Source: Fidelibacterota bacterium
GTDB taxonomy: Bacteria; Pseudomonadota; Alphaproteobacteria; Rhodospirillales; Rhodospirillaceae
Assembly (NCBI GenBank): GCA_947470105.1
Contig: CANISR010000012.1
Location: 1-38,268 of the forward strand
Length of the DNA: 38,268 nt
Direction: 5' to 3'
A program made the position numbers and the translations under genes. Positions within the stretch are counted from its first letter, which is position 1. Each line of letters begins with the position of its first letter. Shown here piece after piece: positions 24,835 through 33,696 of the stretch. The notes under the pieces were generated by a model that was not told the DNA's origin, did not search any database, and saw nothing but the letters and a program-made list of their open reading frames with translations.

Positions 24835-25068
24835 TTAACAGCAGGCCTTCATGCCGCCGCCGTTGAATTTGGCGTTCATGCGGTTGTCGAAGAAGGCCTG
24901 GTAGGTCATGGCCTCCTTGTCCGGATGCGTGACCTTCATATGCGCAACGTAAGTGTCGTAATCGGGTACGCCGCACATGAGGCGGCCAGCTTCGGCGACG
25001 CGGCCGAACCAGAGAGAAATCAGATTCTCCGGTTCGGCCTTCGTTGCCTTGTCTTTCCGCTTAGCCAC
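24835..25068 (-). CDS. YbdD/YjiX-family small protein
   Basis: A 77-residue cytosolic protein with the family pattern MCGVPDYDTYVAHMKVTHPDKEAMTYQAFFDNRMNAKFN and the terminal double cysteine (KACC). It is nearly always encoded right after a CstA/BtsT transporter, as here, 20 bases after the cstA stop, and is thought to assist it. The start is GTG at 25068 with GAGGT upstream. Confidence 0.9.
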   Translation of the reverse strand: MAKRKDKATKAEPENLISLWFGRVAEAGRLMCGVPDYDTYVAHMKVTHPDKEAMTYQAFFDNRMNAKFNGGGMKACC

Positions 25069-25088
25069 GGCGTTTACCTCGGCCCCGC

Positions 25089-27140
25089 TTATTCAGCAGC
25101 GTGCATGATCGGGGGCTGGCCCGGGATCATCGGCGCGGTGCGGTTGCTGCGCACCGCCCTGACCGCAAACGCCAGCATCGAGATGACACAGGCCAGGAAA
25201 ATCGCTGCCAGCGCCGCGTCGATATAGGCGTTCACCACCAGGCGGCCCATCTGCTCCACCGACTTGGCCGGTGCGATGACGCGGCCTTCGTCGATGGCGG
25301 TTTGCAGCAACTTGGCCTGGGCCAGGAAGCCGATGGTGGGCGAGCTGTGGAAGATCTTCTGGAAGCCCGCGGTGAGGGTGCACGCCAGCAGCCACACCAG
25401 CGGAACCGCCGGAACCCAGATGTACTTGGTGTACCCGTTCTTCACGAAGGCCACGACCACGAAGGTCAGCGCCATCGACGCCAGGAGCTGGTTGGCGACG
25501 CCGAACAACGGCCACAGGGTGTTGATGCCGCCGAACGGATCGACCACGCCCTGATAGAGGAAGTAGCCCCACAGGAAGCAGGCGAGGAACGACCCGATGA
25601 TGTTGCCGGCCCAAGAAGAGGTGGAGCCGAGAACAGGGTTAATCTGCCCGGCCAGGTCCTGGATCATGAACCGCGCCACGCGGGTGCCCGCGGTCAGCGT
25701 GGTCATGATGAACATGGCTTCGAACAGGATGGCGAAGTGGTACCAGAAGGCCATGGCCTCCTTGCCGCCCACAGCGCCGGACAGGATGTGCGCCATGCCG
25801 ATGGCGAGCGTGGGCGCGCCGCCGGTGCGTGACAGCACCGAACCTTCGCCGACGTTGGCCGCAGTTTCATGGATCAGTTCCGGCGTGATGACGAAGCCCC
25901 AGCTTGAGATCACCTGCGCTGCGGACTCGGCGGTCGGTCCGATAACCGAGGCCGGGCTGTTGACGGCGAAGTAGAGGCCGGGTTCCAGCACGCAAGCGGC
26001 GCACATGGCCATGATGGCGACGAAGGATTCCATCGCCATGGAGCCGTAGCCGATCGGCGTCGCGAGGGTTTCCTTATCCAGCATCTTCGGCGTGGTGCCC
26101 GAGGACACCAGCGCGTGGAAGCCGGAAATGGCGCCGCAAGCAATGGTGATGAACAGGAAGGGGAACAACGATCCCTTCCACACCGGGCCGGTGCCGTCGA
26201 TGAACTGGGTCATGGCCGGCATGTGCAGTTCAGGCAGGGTCACCAGGATGCCGATGGCGAGGGCGACGATGGTGCCGATCTTGAGGAAGGTGGAGAGGTA
26301 ATCGCGCGGCGCCTGCATCATCCACACCGGCATGACGGCGGCGGCGAAGCTGTAGATGATCAAGGCCCAGGCCAGTTGTTCACCGGTCCAGGTGAAGGCT
26401 TCGGCCCAGGTGGGGTCTTCCGCGACGTATTTGCCGAGGATCAGGGCGACCATCAGCAGCGCGAAGCCGACGACGGAGATTTCGAGGATTTTGCCCGGGC
26501 GGATCCAGCGCATGTACACACCCATCAGCAGCGCGATGGGCATGGTCATGACGACCGTGAAGGTGCCCCAGGGCGAGTGGGCGAGGGCCTGCACAACCAC
26601 GAGGCCGAGGACGGCCAGCAGAATGGTGACGATGGCGAGGATGCCGAACTGGGCGACGGTGCCCGCATCCTTGCCGAGGTAGTTCTTGATCATCGTGCCG
26701 AGTGATTCACCGTCGCGGCGGGTGGAGAGCGCCAGGACCACGTAGTCCTGCACACAGCCCGCCAGACAGGCGCCGATGATGATCCACAGCGTTCCGGGGA
26801 GGTAACCCATCTGCGCCGCGAGCACCGGGCCGATGAGCGGGCCGGCGCCGGCGATGGCGGCGAAGTGATGGCCGAAGAGCACGTATTTATTCGTCGGCAC
26901 ATAGTCGAGGCCGTCGTTCTTGCGGACCGCCGCGGTTTCCCACTTGCTGTTCAGGCCGAGCACGGTCTTGGCGATGAACTGCGCGTAGAAACGATAAGCG
27001 ACGAAGTAAGAACAGGTCGCGGCCACAACCAGCCAGGCGGCGTTGATGGTCTCGGCGTTGTTCAAGGCGATTAGGCCCAGGGCGAACGCCCCCAACAACG
27101 CGACGGCGCCCCAGCCGACGGATTGGAGAGTCGTACTCAT
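25089..27140 (-). CDS. cstA: CstA-family peptide/pyruvate transporter
   Basis: A 683-residue inner-membrane transporter with many helices. The family marks are YRFYAQFIAKTVLGL, KYVLFGHHFAAIAGAGPLIGPVLAAQMGYLPGTLWI, the ALSTRRDGESLGTM loop, FHALVSSGTTPKML, and FEAMFIMTTLTAGTRVARF. E. coli relatives take up peptides or pyruvate when carbon is short. The start at 27140 has GGAGG 7 bases upstream. It forms an operon with the YbdD-like gene. No LytS/BtsS sensor is adjacent; the TctE-type kinase pair is 10 kb away and not clearly linked. Confidence 0.95.
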   Translation of the reverse strand: MSTTLQSVGWGAVALLGAFALGLIALNNAETINAAWLVVAATCSYFVAYRFYAQFIAKTVLGLNSKWETAAVRKNDGLDYVPTNKYVLFGHHFAAIAGAGPLIGPVLAAQMGYLPGTLWIIIGACLAGCVQDYVVLALSTRRDGESLGTMIKNYLGKDAGTVAQFGILAIVTILLAVLGLVVVQALAHSPWGTFTVVMTMPIALLMGVYMRWIRPGKILEISVVGFALLMVALILGKYVAEDPTWAEAFTWTGEQLAWALIIYSFAAAVMPVWMMQAPRDYLSTFLKIGTIVALAIGILVTLPELHMPAMTQFIDGTGPVWKGSLFPFLFITIACGAISGFHALVSSGTTPKMLDKETLATPIGYGSMAMESFVAIMAMCAACVLEPGLYFAVNSPASVIGPTAESAAQVISSWGFVITPELIHETAANVGEGSVLSRTGGAPTLAIGMAHILSGAVGGKEAMAFWYHFAILFEAMFIMTTLTAGTRVARFMIQDLAGQINPVLGSTSSWAGNIIGSFLACFLWGYFLYQGVVDPFGGINTLWPLFGVANQLLASMALTFVVVAFVKNGYTKYIWVPAVPLVWLLACTLTAGFQKIFHSSPTIGFLAQAKLLQTAIDEGRVIAPAKSVEQMGRLVVNAYIDAALAAIFLACVISMLAFAVRAVRSNRTAPMIPGQPPIMHAAE

Positions 27141-27359
27141 GATGAATCCTCCCGATGCAAAAATTTCGCGCCCATCTTAACCGAGAGGTTACAGCGAATG
27201 GAAGTGCCGCTTGGCCGTTACACCCGGGGAAGGATTGCCCCCTATCCCCGCGATTTGGGCCAAGAAATCGCCTCCGAAAACGTCATGCTGCAGTGCGGTC
27301 GCGGTTGAATTGCTCCGGGGCGCTCGGGAAAATGGGTCCTAATCGCCTGGAGGGATCAG

Positions 27360-27659
27360 ATGCCTCACTTTCTCCTGTTTTACGACACCGCATCCGACTA
27401 CCTGGAGCGTCGGCCCCAATACCGCGCCGCCCACCTGGAACAGGCCCGCGCCGCCAAGGCCCGCGGCGAGCTTTTCCTGGCTGGCGCCCCGGCCGACCCT
27501 GTGGGCGGGGCAGTTTTGATGTTCACGGGGGCGGATAAGTCGGTCGCGGAGGACTTCGCGCGCACGGATCCTTACGTCACCAACGGCCTGATCACGTCGT
27601 GGAAGGTGCGCGAGTGGACCACCGTCATCGGCGATGCCGCAGCGCACCCAATTCCCTGA
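27360..27659 (+). CDS. YciI-like protein
   Basis: A 99-residue cytosolic ferredoxin-like-fold protein. The YciI marks are HFLLFYDTASDYLERRPQYRAAHLEQARAAKARGELFLAGA, with the conserved His of RAAHL, then GADKSVAEDFARTDPYVTNGL and the end SWKVREWTTVIG. The role of the family is unclear; some relatives dehalogenate or decarboxylate. GGAGG lies 6 bases before the start. It is divergent from cstA. Confidence 0.9.
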   Translation: MPHFLLFYDTASDYLERRPQYRAAHLEQARAAKARGELFLAGAPADPVGGAVLMFTGADKSVAEDFARTDPYVTNGLITSWKVREWTTVIGDAAAHPIP

Positions 27660-27803
27660 AAAACCAAACGTCAGAATCGCGCTGCGATCCTTCCGCAAAA
27701 TATCCGCCAGACCATTGTCTCCGCAGGAAAGTTTCGCCGGCATTTGCATGGCCGTGCTCGTTTTTTGCAGGCTTCCGACAACGTTCATGCGTGTCATAAG
27801 GTG

Positions 27804-27841
27804 GCCAGCCGGACTTTGAATAAAAATTCCGCCGGGCTGGC
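27804..27841. repeat. Inverted repeat in the leader of the branched-chain dehydrogenase operon
   Basis: GCCAGCC (27804-27810) pairs with GGCTGGC (27835-27841), with GG/CC extending inward past a bulged G, around an AT-rich loop. It lies about 100 bases before the E1-alpha gene and could be an RNA structure or an operator. No known regulator site is recognised. Confidence 0.3.
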
Positions 27842-27942
27842 GTTACGTTGCGTCAGTACTGGTGAGCGTGCACCGGCGCCAGGGATGCGTGAGGCCGGAA
27901 AGGCCCCGCTGTTGAGCCCGCTGTGTTGAGATTGGGAGATCG

Positions 27943-29223
27943 ATGACCAAACCCGTTTCCAAGGCCAAACCCGCGCCCGCTCCTGTAGCAGGCCACAATG
28001 CCGTTCCATTGAAACTCCGGGTTCCAGAACCCAAGGCGCGCCCTGGGCAACCCGCCGACTTCAGCCATATGACTTTCCCCGCAGCGGGTGCCACGCGCCG
28101 GCCGGATGTGTCCTCCAAATCCGATGATATGCGCGACCTGGCCTACGGCCTCGTGCGCGTGCTCGACGAAAGCGGCACAGCCGTCGGCCCGTGGGCGCCC
28201 AAGATCGACCCGGAAGTCATGAAGCGCGGCCTGCGCGTCATGATGATGTGCCGTGTGTATGACGACCGCATGTACCGCGCCCAGCGCCAGGGCAAGACGT
28301 CGTTCTACATGAAGGGCACCGGCGAAGAGGCGGTGACCGCAGCCGCGGCCCTCGCACTCGACGATTCCGACATGCTGTTCCCGGCGTACCGTCAGCCCGG
28401 CCTGTTGTTCGTGCGCAACTGGCCCATGCTCGACATGATGAACCAGATTTACTCCAACGCCGGCGACCGCCTCAAAGGCCGCCAGTTGCCGGTGATGTAT
28501 TCCGCCAAGGACGCGGGCTTCTTCTCCATCTCCGGCAACCTCGCCACCCAGTTCGCCCAAGCGGTAGGCTGGGCCATGGCGTCCGCGATCTCCGGCGACA
28601 CCCGTATCTGCGCCACCTGGATCGGCGACGGCTCCACGGCCGAAGGCGACTTCCACCACGCGCTCACGTTTGCATCGGTCTACAAGGCGCCGGTGATCCT
28701 CAACATTACCAATAACCAGTGGGCCATATCGTCCTTCCAAGGCATCGCCGGCGGCGGCGAAGCGCCGTTCGCAGCCCGCGGCATCGGCTACGGCCTGCCG
28801 TCCTTACGCATCGACGGCAACGACTTCCTCGCGGTCTACGCCGCCACCCAATGGGCCGCCGAGCGGGCGCGCACCAATCAGGGCGCCACGTTGATCGAGC
28901 ATTTCACCTACCGCATGGAAGGCCACTCCACCTCGGACGACCCCTCGCGCTACCGCGCGGCGGACGAACGCCAGAAGTGGCCCCTCGGCGATCCCATTGA
29001 GCGCCTGAAGCAGCACCTCATCAAGCTCGGCCACTGGTCCGAGAAGGAGCATGTGCAGCAGCAGGAAGACCTCGAGAAGGAAGTGAAGGACACGCAGCGC
29101 CAGGCCGAGGCCATCGGCACGCTGCAGTCCGGCGAGAAGCCGCACCCCAGCACGATGTTCGAGGATGTCTACAAGGAACCCGATCAGCGCCTGCGCAAGC
29201 AGCGCCAGCAGTTTGGATTTTAA
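27943..29223 (+). CDS. bkdA1: Branched-chain 2-oxoacid dehydrogenase E1 alpha subunit
   Basis: A 426-residue subunit of the complex that oxidatively decarboxylates the 2-oxoacids of Val, Leu and Ile. With E1 beta it binds thiamine diphosphate: the motif GDGSTAEGDFHHALTFASVYKAPVILNITNNQWA runs from the GDG at about residue 228 to the Asn-Asn. YRMEGHSTSDDPSRYR matches the phosphorylation-loop region of the family. An N-terminal extension of about 50 residues (KLRVPEPKARPGQPADFSHM) is typical of the branched-chain enzyme and not of pyruvate dehydrogenase. It is the first gene of a four-gene operon. Confidence 0.94.
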   Translation: MTKPVSKAKPAPAPVAGHNAVPLKLRVPEPKARPGQPADFSHMTFPAAGATRRPDVSSKSDDMRDLAYGLVRVLDESGTAVGPWAPKIDPEVMKRGLRVMMMCRVYDDRMYRAQRQGKTSFYMKGTGEEAVTAAAALALDDSDMLFPAYRQPGLLFVRNWPMLDMMNQIYSNAGDRLKGRQLPVMYSAKDAGFFSISGNLATQFAQAVGWAMASAISGDTRICATWIGDGSTAEGDFHHALTFASVYKAPVILNITNNQWAISSFQGIAGGGEAPFAARGIGYGLPSLRIDGNDFLAVYAATQWAAERARTNQGATLIEHFTYRMEGHSTSDDPSRYRAADERQKWPLGDPIERLKQHLIKLGHWSEKEHVQQQEDLEKEVKDTQRQAEAIGTLQSGEKPHPSTMFEDVYKEPDQRLRKQRQQFGF

Positions 29224-29226
29224 AAC

Positions 29227-30240
29227 ATGTCATCCATGAACATGATTCAGGCCATCAACTCCGCCCATGCGGTGATGATGGAAAAAGACCCCAAGGTCGT
29301 CGTGTTCGGCGAGGACGTGGGCTATTTCGGCGGCGTGTTCCGCGCCACCGAGGGCCTGCAGGCCAAGTTCGGCATCAACCGCTGCTTCGATGCGCCGATC
29401 TCAGAAGGCGGCATCGTTGCTGCGGCCATCGGCATGGGTGCTTACGGACTGCGCCCGCTGATCGAGATCCAGTTTGCCGACTATATCTATCCGGCCTTTG
29501 ACCAGCTCACGTCCGAAGCCGCGCGTCTGCGCTATCGTTCGGGCGGCGAGTTCACGGCGCCCTTGACCGTGCGGACGCCTTACGGCGGCGGCATCTTCGG
29601 CGGCCAGACCCACAGCCAGAGCCCCGAGGCCCTGTTCACCCATGTGGTGGGCCTGAAGGTCGTGGTGCCGTCCACGCCTTATGACGCCAAGGGCCTGCTC
29701 ATCTCCTCGGTCGAGGACGACGACCCGGTGATCTTCCTGGAACCCAAGCGCCTCTACACCGGCCCGTTCGAGGGGCACTCCACCGATGGTGTGAAGACCT
29801 GGGCCGGGCATCCGGCCGGCGAAGTGCCGGACGGCCATTACAATGTGCCGCTCGGCAAGGCGAACATCGTGCGCGAAGGCAACGCCATGACCGTGCTGTG
29901 CTACGGCACCATGGTCCATGTGGCCCTGGCGGCGACGCGCGAGACCGGCATCGACGCCGAGGTGGTGGACCTGCGCTCGCTGGTGCCCCTGGACGCCGAG
30001 ACCATCATCGCCTCGGTCAACAAGACCGGCCGCTGCCTGGTGGTGCATGAGGCTACCTACACCTCGGGCTTTGGCGCGGAACTGGCGGCCATCGTGCAAC
30101 AGGAATGCTTCTATAATCTCGAAGCCCCCATCGACCGCGTTTGTGGCTGGGACACGCCCTATCCGCATGTGTTCGAGTGGCAGTACTTCCCGGGCCCCGA
30201 CCGTGTCGGCGCGGCCATGAAAAAGATGATGGAGGCCTGA
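29227..30240 (+). CDS. bkdA2: Branched-chain 2-oxoacid dehydrogenase E1 beta subunit
   Basis: A 337-residue partner of E1 alpha. It carries the transketolase-like pyrimidine-binding domain (VVVFGEDVGYFGGVFRATEGL, RCFDAPISEGGIVAAAIGMGAYG, EIQFADYIYPAFDQ), then the C-terminal domain with VVDLRSLVPLDAETI and LVVHEATYTSGFGAEL. It starts three bases after the stop of the E1-alpha gene, so the two are likely made in equal amounts. Confidence 0.94.
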   Translation: MSSMNMIQAINSAHAVMMEKDPKVVVFGEDVGYFGGVFRATEGLQAKFGINRCFDAPISEGGIVAAAIGMGAYGLRPLIEIQFADYIYPAFDQLTSEAARLRYRSGGEFTAPLTVRTPYGGGIFGGQTHSQSPEALFTHVVGLKVVVPSTPYDAKGLLISSVEDDDPVIFLEPKRLYTGPFEGHSTDGVKTWAGHPAGEVPDGHYNVPLGKANIVREGNAMTVLCYGTMVHVALAATRETGIDAEVVDLRSLVPLDAETIIASVNKTGRCLVVHEATYTSGFGAELAAIVQQECFYNLEAPIDRVCGWDTPYPHVFEWQYFPGPDRVGAAMKKMMEA

Positions 30241-30244
30241 GACC

Positions 30245-31510
30245 ATGGGCGCATTTCAATTCAAGCTGCCCGACATCGGCGAAGGCACTGCCGAGGCTGA
30301 AATCGTCGCCTGGCACGTGAAAGTCGGCGACAAGGTCAAGGAAGACCAGCCGCTAGTGGACATGATGACCGACAAGGCCACGGTGGAGCTGAGCAGCCCC
30401 GTGGAAGGCATCGTCCAAAGTCTGGGCGGCGAAATCGGCAAGAAAGCGGCAGTGGGGTCCGTGCTGGTGACCTTGGCAACCGAAGGCGGTGCTGATCTGC
30501 CTGCTGAAAAGCCCAAAGCTGCCGCACCCGTGCCCGTTGCCGCACCGGCGCCTGCGCCGAAGACAGAAGCAGCACCAGCACCCGCGAAAGTGTCCGCGCC
30601 GGTGGCTGAAGCGCAAGCCCCCAAGCACACAGCACCCGGCACGCGTCCCGCCGCATCGCCGGCGGTGCGCCGTCGCGCCGATGAACTCGGCATCAAGCTG
30701 CAATACGTGGCGGGCACGGGCCCGCAAGGCCGCATCACCCACACCGACCTCGATGCCTTCGTGAGCAGCGGCGGCAAAGGAGCGGTTGTTGCGCGCGGCA
30801 AGACCCAGCGCACCACTGTCACCGACATTCCCGTCATTGGCATGCGCCGCCAGATCGCCGAGCGCATGCAGCTCGCCAAGCGCCAGATCCCGCATTTCAC
30901 TTACGTCGAAGAAGTGGACATGACGGCGGTGGACGAGCTGCGCGCTGTCATGAACGCCGGGAAGAAGAAGGAGCAGCCGAAACTCACCGTGCTGCCGTTC
31001 TTCATGCTGACGATGGCCAAGGCGCTGGAGGACTTCCCCCAGATCAACGCGCTCTATGACGATGAAGCCGGGGTCGTGCACCGCCACGCCGGCGTGCACA
31101 TCGGCATGGCCGCCCAGACCGACAAAGGCCTCATGGTGCCGGTGGTGCGCCATGTGGAAGCCCGCGACATCTGGGACCTGGCCGAGGAAATCGGCCGCCT
31201 CGCGACCGCTGCCCGCGACGGAAAAGCCAAGCGCGAGGAACTGATGGGTTCCACCATCACGCTCACCAGTCTGGGCACCTTGGGCGGGGTGGTCGCAACA
31301 CCCGTCATCAACCGTCCGGAAGTGGGCATCATCTGCCCCAACAAGATCATAGACCGCCCGGTGGTGAAGAACGGTCAGATCGTGGTGCGCAAGATGATGA
31401 ACCTGAGCTCGTCCTTCGACCACCGCGTCGTCGACGGCGCCGATGCCGCTGCCTTCATACAGCGCATGAAAACGCTGCTGGAACAGCCCGCACTCATCTT
31501 TATGCCTTAA
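30245..31510 (+). CDS. bkdB: Branched-chain 2-oxoacid dehydrogenase E2 (dihydrolipoyl acyltransferase)
   Basis: A 421-residue core enzyme that passes the acyl group to CoA. It has one lipoyl domain at residues 1-80 with lipoylated Lys44 in MMTDKATVEL. An Ala/Pro-rich linker follows (about 85-135), then a peripheral-subunit-binding domain (AVRRRADELGIKLQYVAGTGPQGRITHTDLDAF). The C-terminal catalytic domain has the active-site motif DHRVVDGAD. The single lipoyl domain fits BCKDH better than the multi-lipoyl pyruvate enzyme. It begins four bases after the E1-beta stop. Confidence 0.95.
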   Translation: MGAFQFKLPDIGEGTAEAEIVAWHVKVGDKVKEDQPLVDMMTDKATVELSSPVEGIVQSLGGEIGKKAAVGSVLVTLATEGGADLPAEKPKAAAPVPVAAPAPAPKTEAAPAPAKVSAPVAEAQAPKHTAPGTRPAASPAVRRRADELGIKLQYVAGTGPQGRITHTDLDAFVSSGGKGAVVARGKTQRTTVTDIPVIGMRRQIAERMQLAKRQIPHFTYVEEVDMTAVDELRAVMNAGKKKEQPKLTVLPFFMLTMAKALEDFPQINALYDDEAGVVHRHAGVHIGMAAQTDKGLMVPVVRHVEARDIWDLAEEIGRLATAARDGKAKREELMGSTITLTSLGTLGGVVATPVINRPEVGIICPNKIIDRPVVKNGQIVVRKMMNLSSSFDHRVVDGADAAAFIQRMKTLLEQPALIFMP

Positions 31511-31522
31511 GGCCGATTTTAA

Positions 31523-32917
31523 ATGACCGAAACCATCACCACTAAAGTCCTCGTCGTCGGCGGGGGCCCCGGCGGCTATGTGGCGGCCATCCGCTGCGGG
31601 CAGCTTGGCCTCGAGACCGTGCTGGTCGAAGGCGACCGTCTCGGCGGCACCTGCCTGATCCGGGGCTGTATCCCGTCAAAGGCCATGATCCATGTGGCCG
31701 ACCGGTTTGCCGGAATGACCGCCGCCGTGGGCAAGGGCCATCACGGCATTTCGCTGTCCACCGCGCCCAAGCTCGACCTCGCCGCCACGGTGAAGTGGAA
31801 AGAGACCGTGGTGGATAAGCTCAATAGCGGCGTCACCGCATTGCTCAAGCGCGCCAAAGTGCGCGTGGTGGAAGGCTGGGGTGTGTTCTCCAACGCCAAG
31901 ACCTGCACCGTGAAGACCAAAGCCGGCGACGTGACCATTAAAGCCGAGTACGTCATCCTCGCCACAGGATCAGAACCGGTGGGCCTGCCCCATATTCCGT
32001 TCGGCGACGCTGTGATCTCCTCGACCGAGGCGCTGCTGCTGCAGGAAGTTCCCAAGAAGATGGTGGTGATCGGTGCAGGCTACATCGGCCTGGAGCTTGG
32101 CATTGCCTTCCGCAAGTTCGGCGCCGAAGTGACGGTGGTGGAAGCCCAGGACCGCATACTGCCGCTCTACGACCGCCAGCTCACCGCGCCGGTGGCCGCT
32201 TCGGTCGAGAAGCTTGGCATTAAAGTGATGCTCGGCGCCAAGGCCCAGGGCTTCAAGAACGGCAAGCTCGCCGTGGAAGACAAGGACGGCAAGACCAGCG
32301 AGATCGCCGCGGACTCCCTGCTGGTGACAGTCGGCCGCAAGCCGCGCACCGCGGGCTGGGGCATCGAGGCCATGAGCCTCGATATGAACGGCAAATTCGT
32401 GAAGGTGGACGACGCCTGCCGCACGCCCATGCAGGGCGTGTTCGCCATCGGCGACCTGGTGGGCGAGCCCATGCTGGAACACAAGGCCGCGGCCCAAGGC
32501 GAAATGGTCGCCGAAATCATCGCCGGCCATAAACGCCGCTTCGACCCCGCAGCCATCCCGGCCGTGTGCTTTACCGACCCCGAGATCGTCACGGCCGGCC
32601 TGACGCTGGAAGAGGCCGCCGCCAAAGGCATCGACGCCACCACCTCCATGTTCCCGCTCACGGCAAATGGGCGGGCGCTGTCCATGGACGCCGGCGAGGG
32701 CTTCGTACGCGTGGTCGCCCGCAAAGACGACAAACGCATCATCGGCATTCAGGCCGTCGGCGCTCATATCGCCGAACTGTCGGGTGAGTTCTCCATGGCC
32801 ATCGAAATGGCCGCGACCCTCGAGGACATGGCGGGGATCATCCACGCCCACCCGACCCTGAGCGAGGCGTTCTTCGAGGCGAGCTTGCGCGGGTTGGGGC
32901 ACGCCATCCACATTTAG
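31523..32917 (+). CDS. lpdA: Dihydrolipoyl dehydrogenase (E3)
   Basis: A 464-residue FAD flavoenzyme that reoxidises the lipoyl group with NAD+. It has the FAD-binding GGGPGGYVAAIR, redox-active Cys44 and Cys49 in GGTCLIRGCIPSK, the NAD-binding GAGYIGLELG, and the C-terminal catalytic His in IHAHPTLSEAF. The Leu-Ile-Arg replacing the usual Leu-Asn-Val between the cysteines is mildly unusual and recalls LpdV-type enzymes of branched-chain complexes. It is 12 bases after the E2 gene and closes the operon; no clear terminator follows. Confidence 0.96.
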   Translation: MTETITTKVLVVGGGPGGYVAAIRCGQLGLETVLVEGDRLGGTCLIRGCIPSKAMIHVADRFAGMTAAVGKGHHGISLSTAPKLDLAATVKWKETVVDKLNSGVTALLKRAKVRVVEGWGVFSNAKTCTVKTKAGDVTIKAEYVILATGSEPVGLPHIPFGDAVISSTEALLLQEVPKKMVVIGAGYIGLELGIAFRKFGAEVTVVEAQDRILPLYDRQLTAPVAASVEKLGIKVMLGAKAQGFKNGKLAVEDKDGKTSEIAADSLLVTVGRKPRTAGWGIEAMSLDMNGKFVKVDDACRTPMQGVFAIGDLVGEPMLEHKAAAQGEMVAEIIAGHKRRFDPAAIPAVCFTDPEIVTAGLTLEEAAAKGIDATTSMFPLTANGRALSMDAGEGFVRVVARKDDKRIIGIQAVGAHIAELSGEFSMAIEMAATLEDMAGIIHAHPTLSEAFFEASLRGLGHAIHI

Positions 32918-32961
32918 CGTGGTGAACCTCCGGGGCGCGCCCGCTGTGCGGCGAATTAGCG

Positions 32962-33050
32962 GCGAATTAAATGTACCAGGTACAATTAATTCGCTCCGTC
33001 GCTGTACCGAACTGATGAGCAGGTTAATTGTGCCTGGTACATTTAATTTG
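32962..33050. repeat. Paired palindromic element (REPIN-like)
   Basis: Copy A (32962-32994) is a 33-base palindrome, GCGAATTAAATGTACC, A, then the complement with one mismatch. Copy B (about 33022-33050) has almost the same sequence in inverted orientation (its complement contains AAATTAAATGTACCAGG). The two can fold into one long hairpin. AT-rich palindromes in inverted pairs in GC-rich DNA are typical of REP doublets moved by RAYT transposases. No transposase lies in the window. Confidence 0.65.
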
Positions 33051-33082
33051 TGCGGCACCGCCGACGTTTCCGGGAGATGACC

Positions 33083-33490
33083 ATGCAATGGCCTTCGATC
33101 ACCGCCGGGTATCTCGGCGTTCTCGGGTTGCTCTATCTGGCGCTCGCGATCCAGGTCGTGCGCTTGCGCCGCCGGCACAAAGCCGGTTTCGGTGACGGCG
33201 GCAATGAGGCCCTGCGCTGCGCGATCCGCGCCCACGGGCACTTCGCCGAATATGTGCCTCTGATCGTTCTCATGGTCGCCCTGCTGGAAATGTCCGGCCT
33301 GGCCAGCGCAAAAGTCCACACGCTGATGGGGCTTTTGCTGGTGTCGCGTGTTCTCCATCCCCTCGGCATGTACGCGAAGCCCTTTACCCTGCAATTCCGC
33401 GCTGGCCGCATCGGCGGCATGGTGCTGACCATCGCGGTGCTGGTCACCAGCGCGGTCCTGATTTTGCAGCGCTCTCTCTTCGGCGCCTAA
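33083..33490 (+). CDS. MAPEG-family membrane protein
   Basis: A 135-residue inner-membrane protein with four helices. The MAPEG pattern is clear: the first helix ITAGYLGVLGLLYLALAIQVVRLRR, then LRCAIRAHGHFAEYVPLIVLMVALLE with the conserved Arg/His glutathione-region residues, then VHTLMGLLLVSRVLHPLGMYA and a last helix. The family includes eicosanoid and glutathione metabolism enzymes; most bacterial members are uncharacterised. GGGAG lies 6 bases before the ATG at 33083. Confidence 0.88.
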   Translation: MQWPSITAGYLGVLGLLYLALAIQVVRLRRRHKAGFGDGGNEALRCAIRAHGHFAEYVPLIVLMVALLEMSGLASAKVHTLMGLLLVSRVLHPLGMYAKPFTLQFRAGRIGGMVLTIAVLVTSAVLILQRSLFGA

Positions 33491-33696
33491 GTCCTTTGGC
33501 CCACCGGGCGATAGCCTGGGGGAGAATAGGGGCCTGAATGCGGGGACCTAGCCCTCCGAAAAAAGGGGGGTAGCCCTTTTTAGCGCCCGGTTATCCCTTT
33601 GCCGCCTTGCGGGTAGAGGCCCGCGCAGAGCTTATCACTTCAGACGCCGGCCATCCCTGGGCCGGCCACGGTGTTTCTGCCTCTGAAGGAATAATC

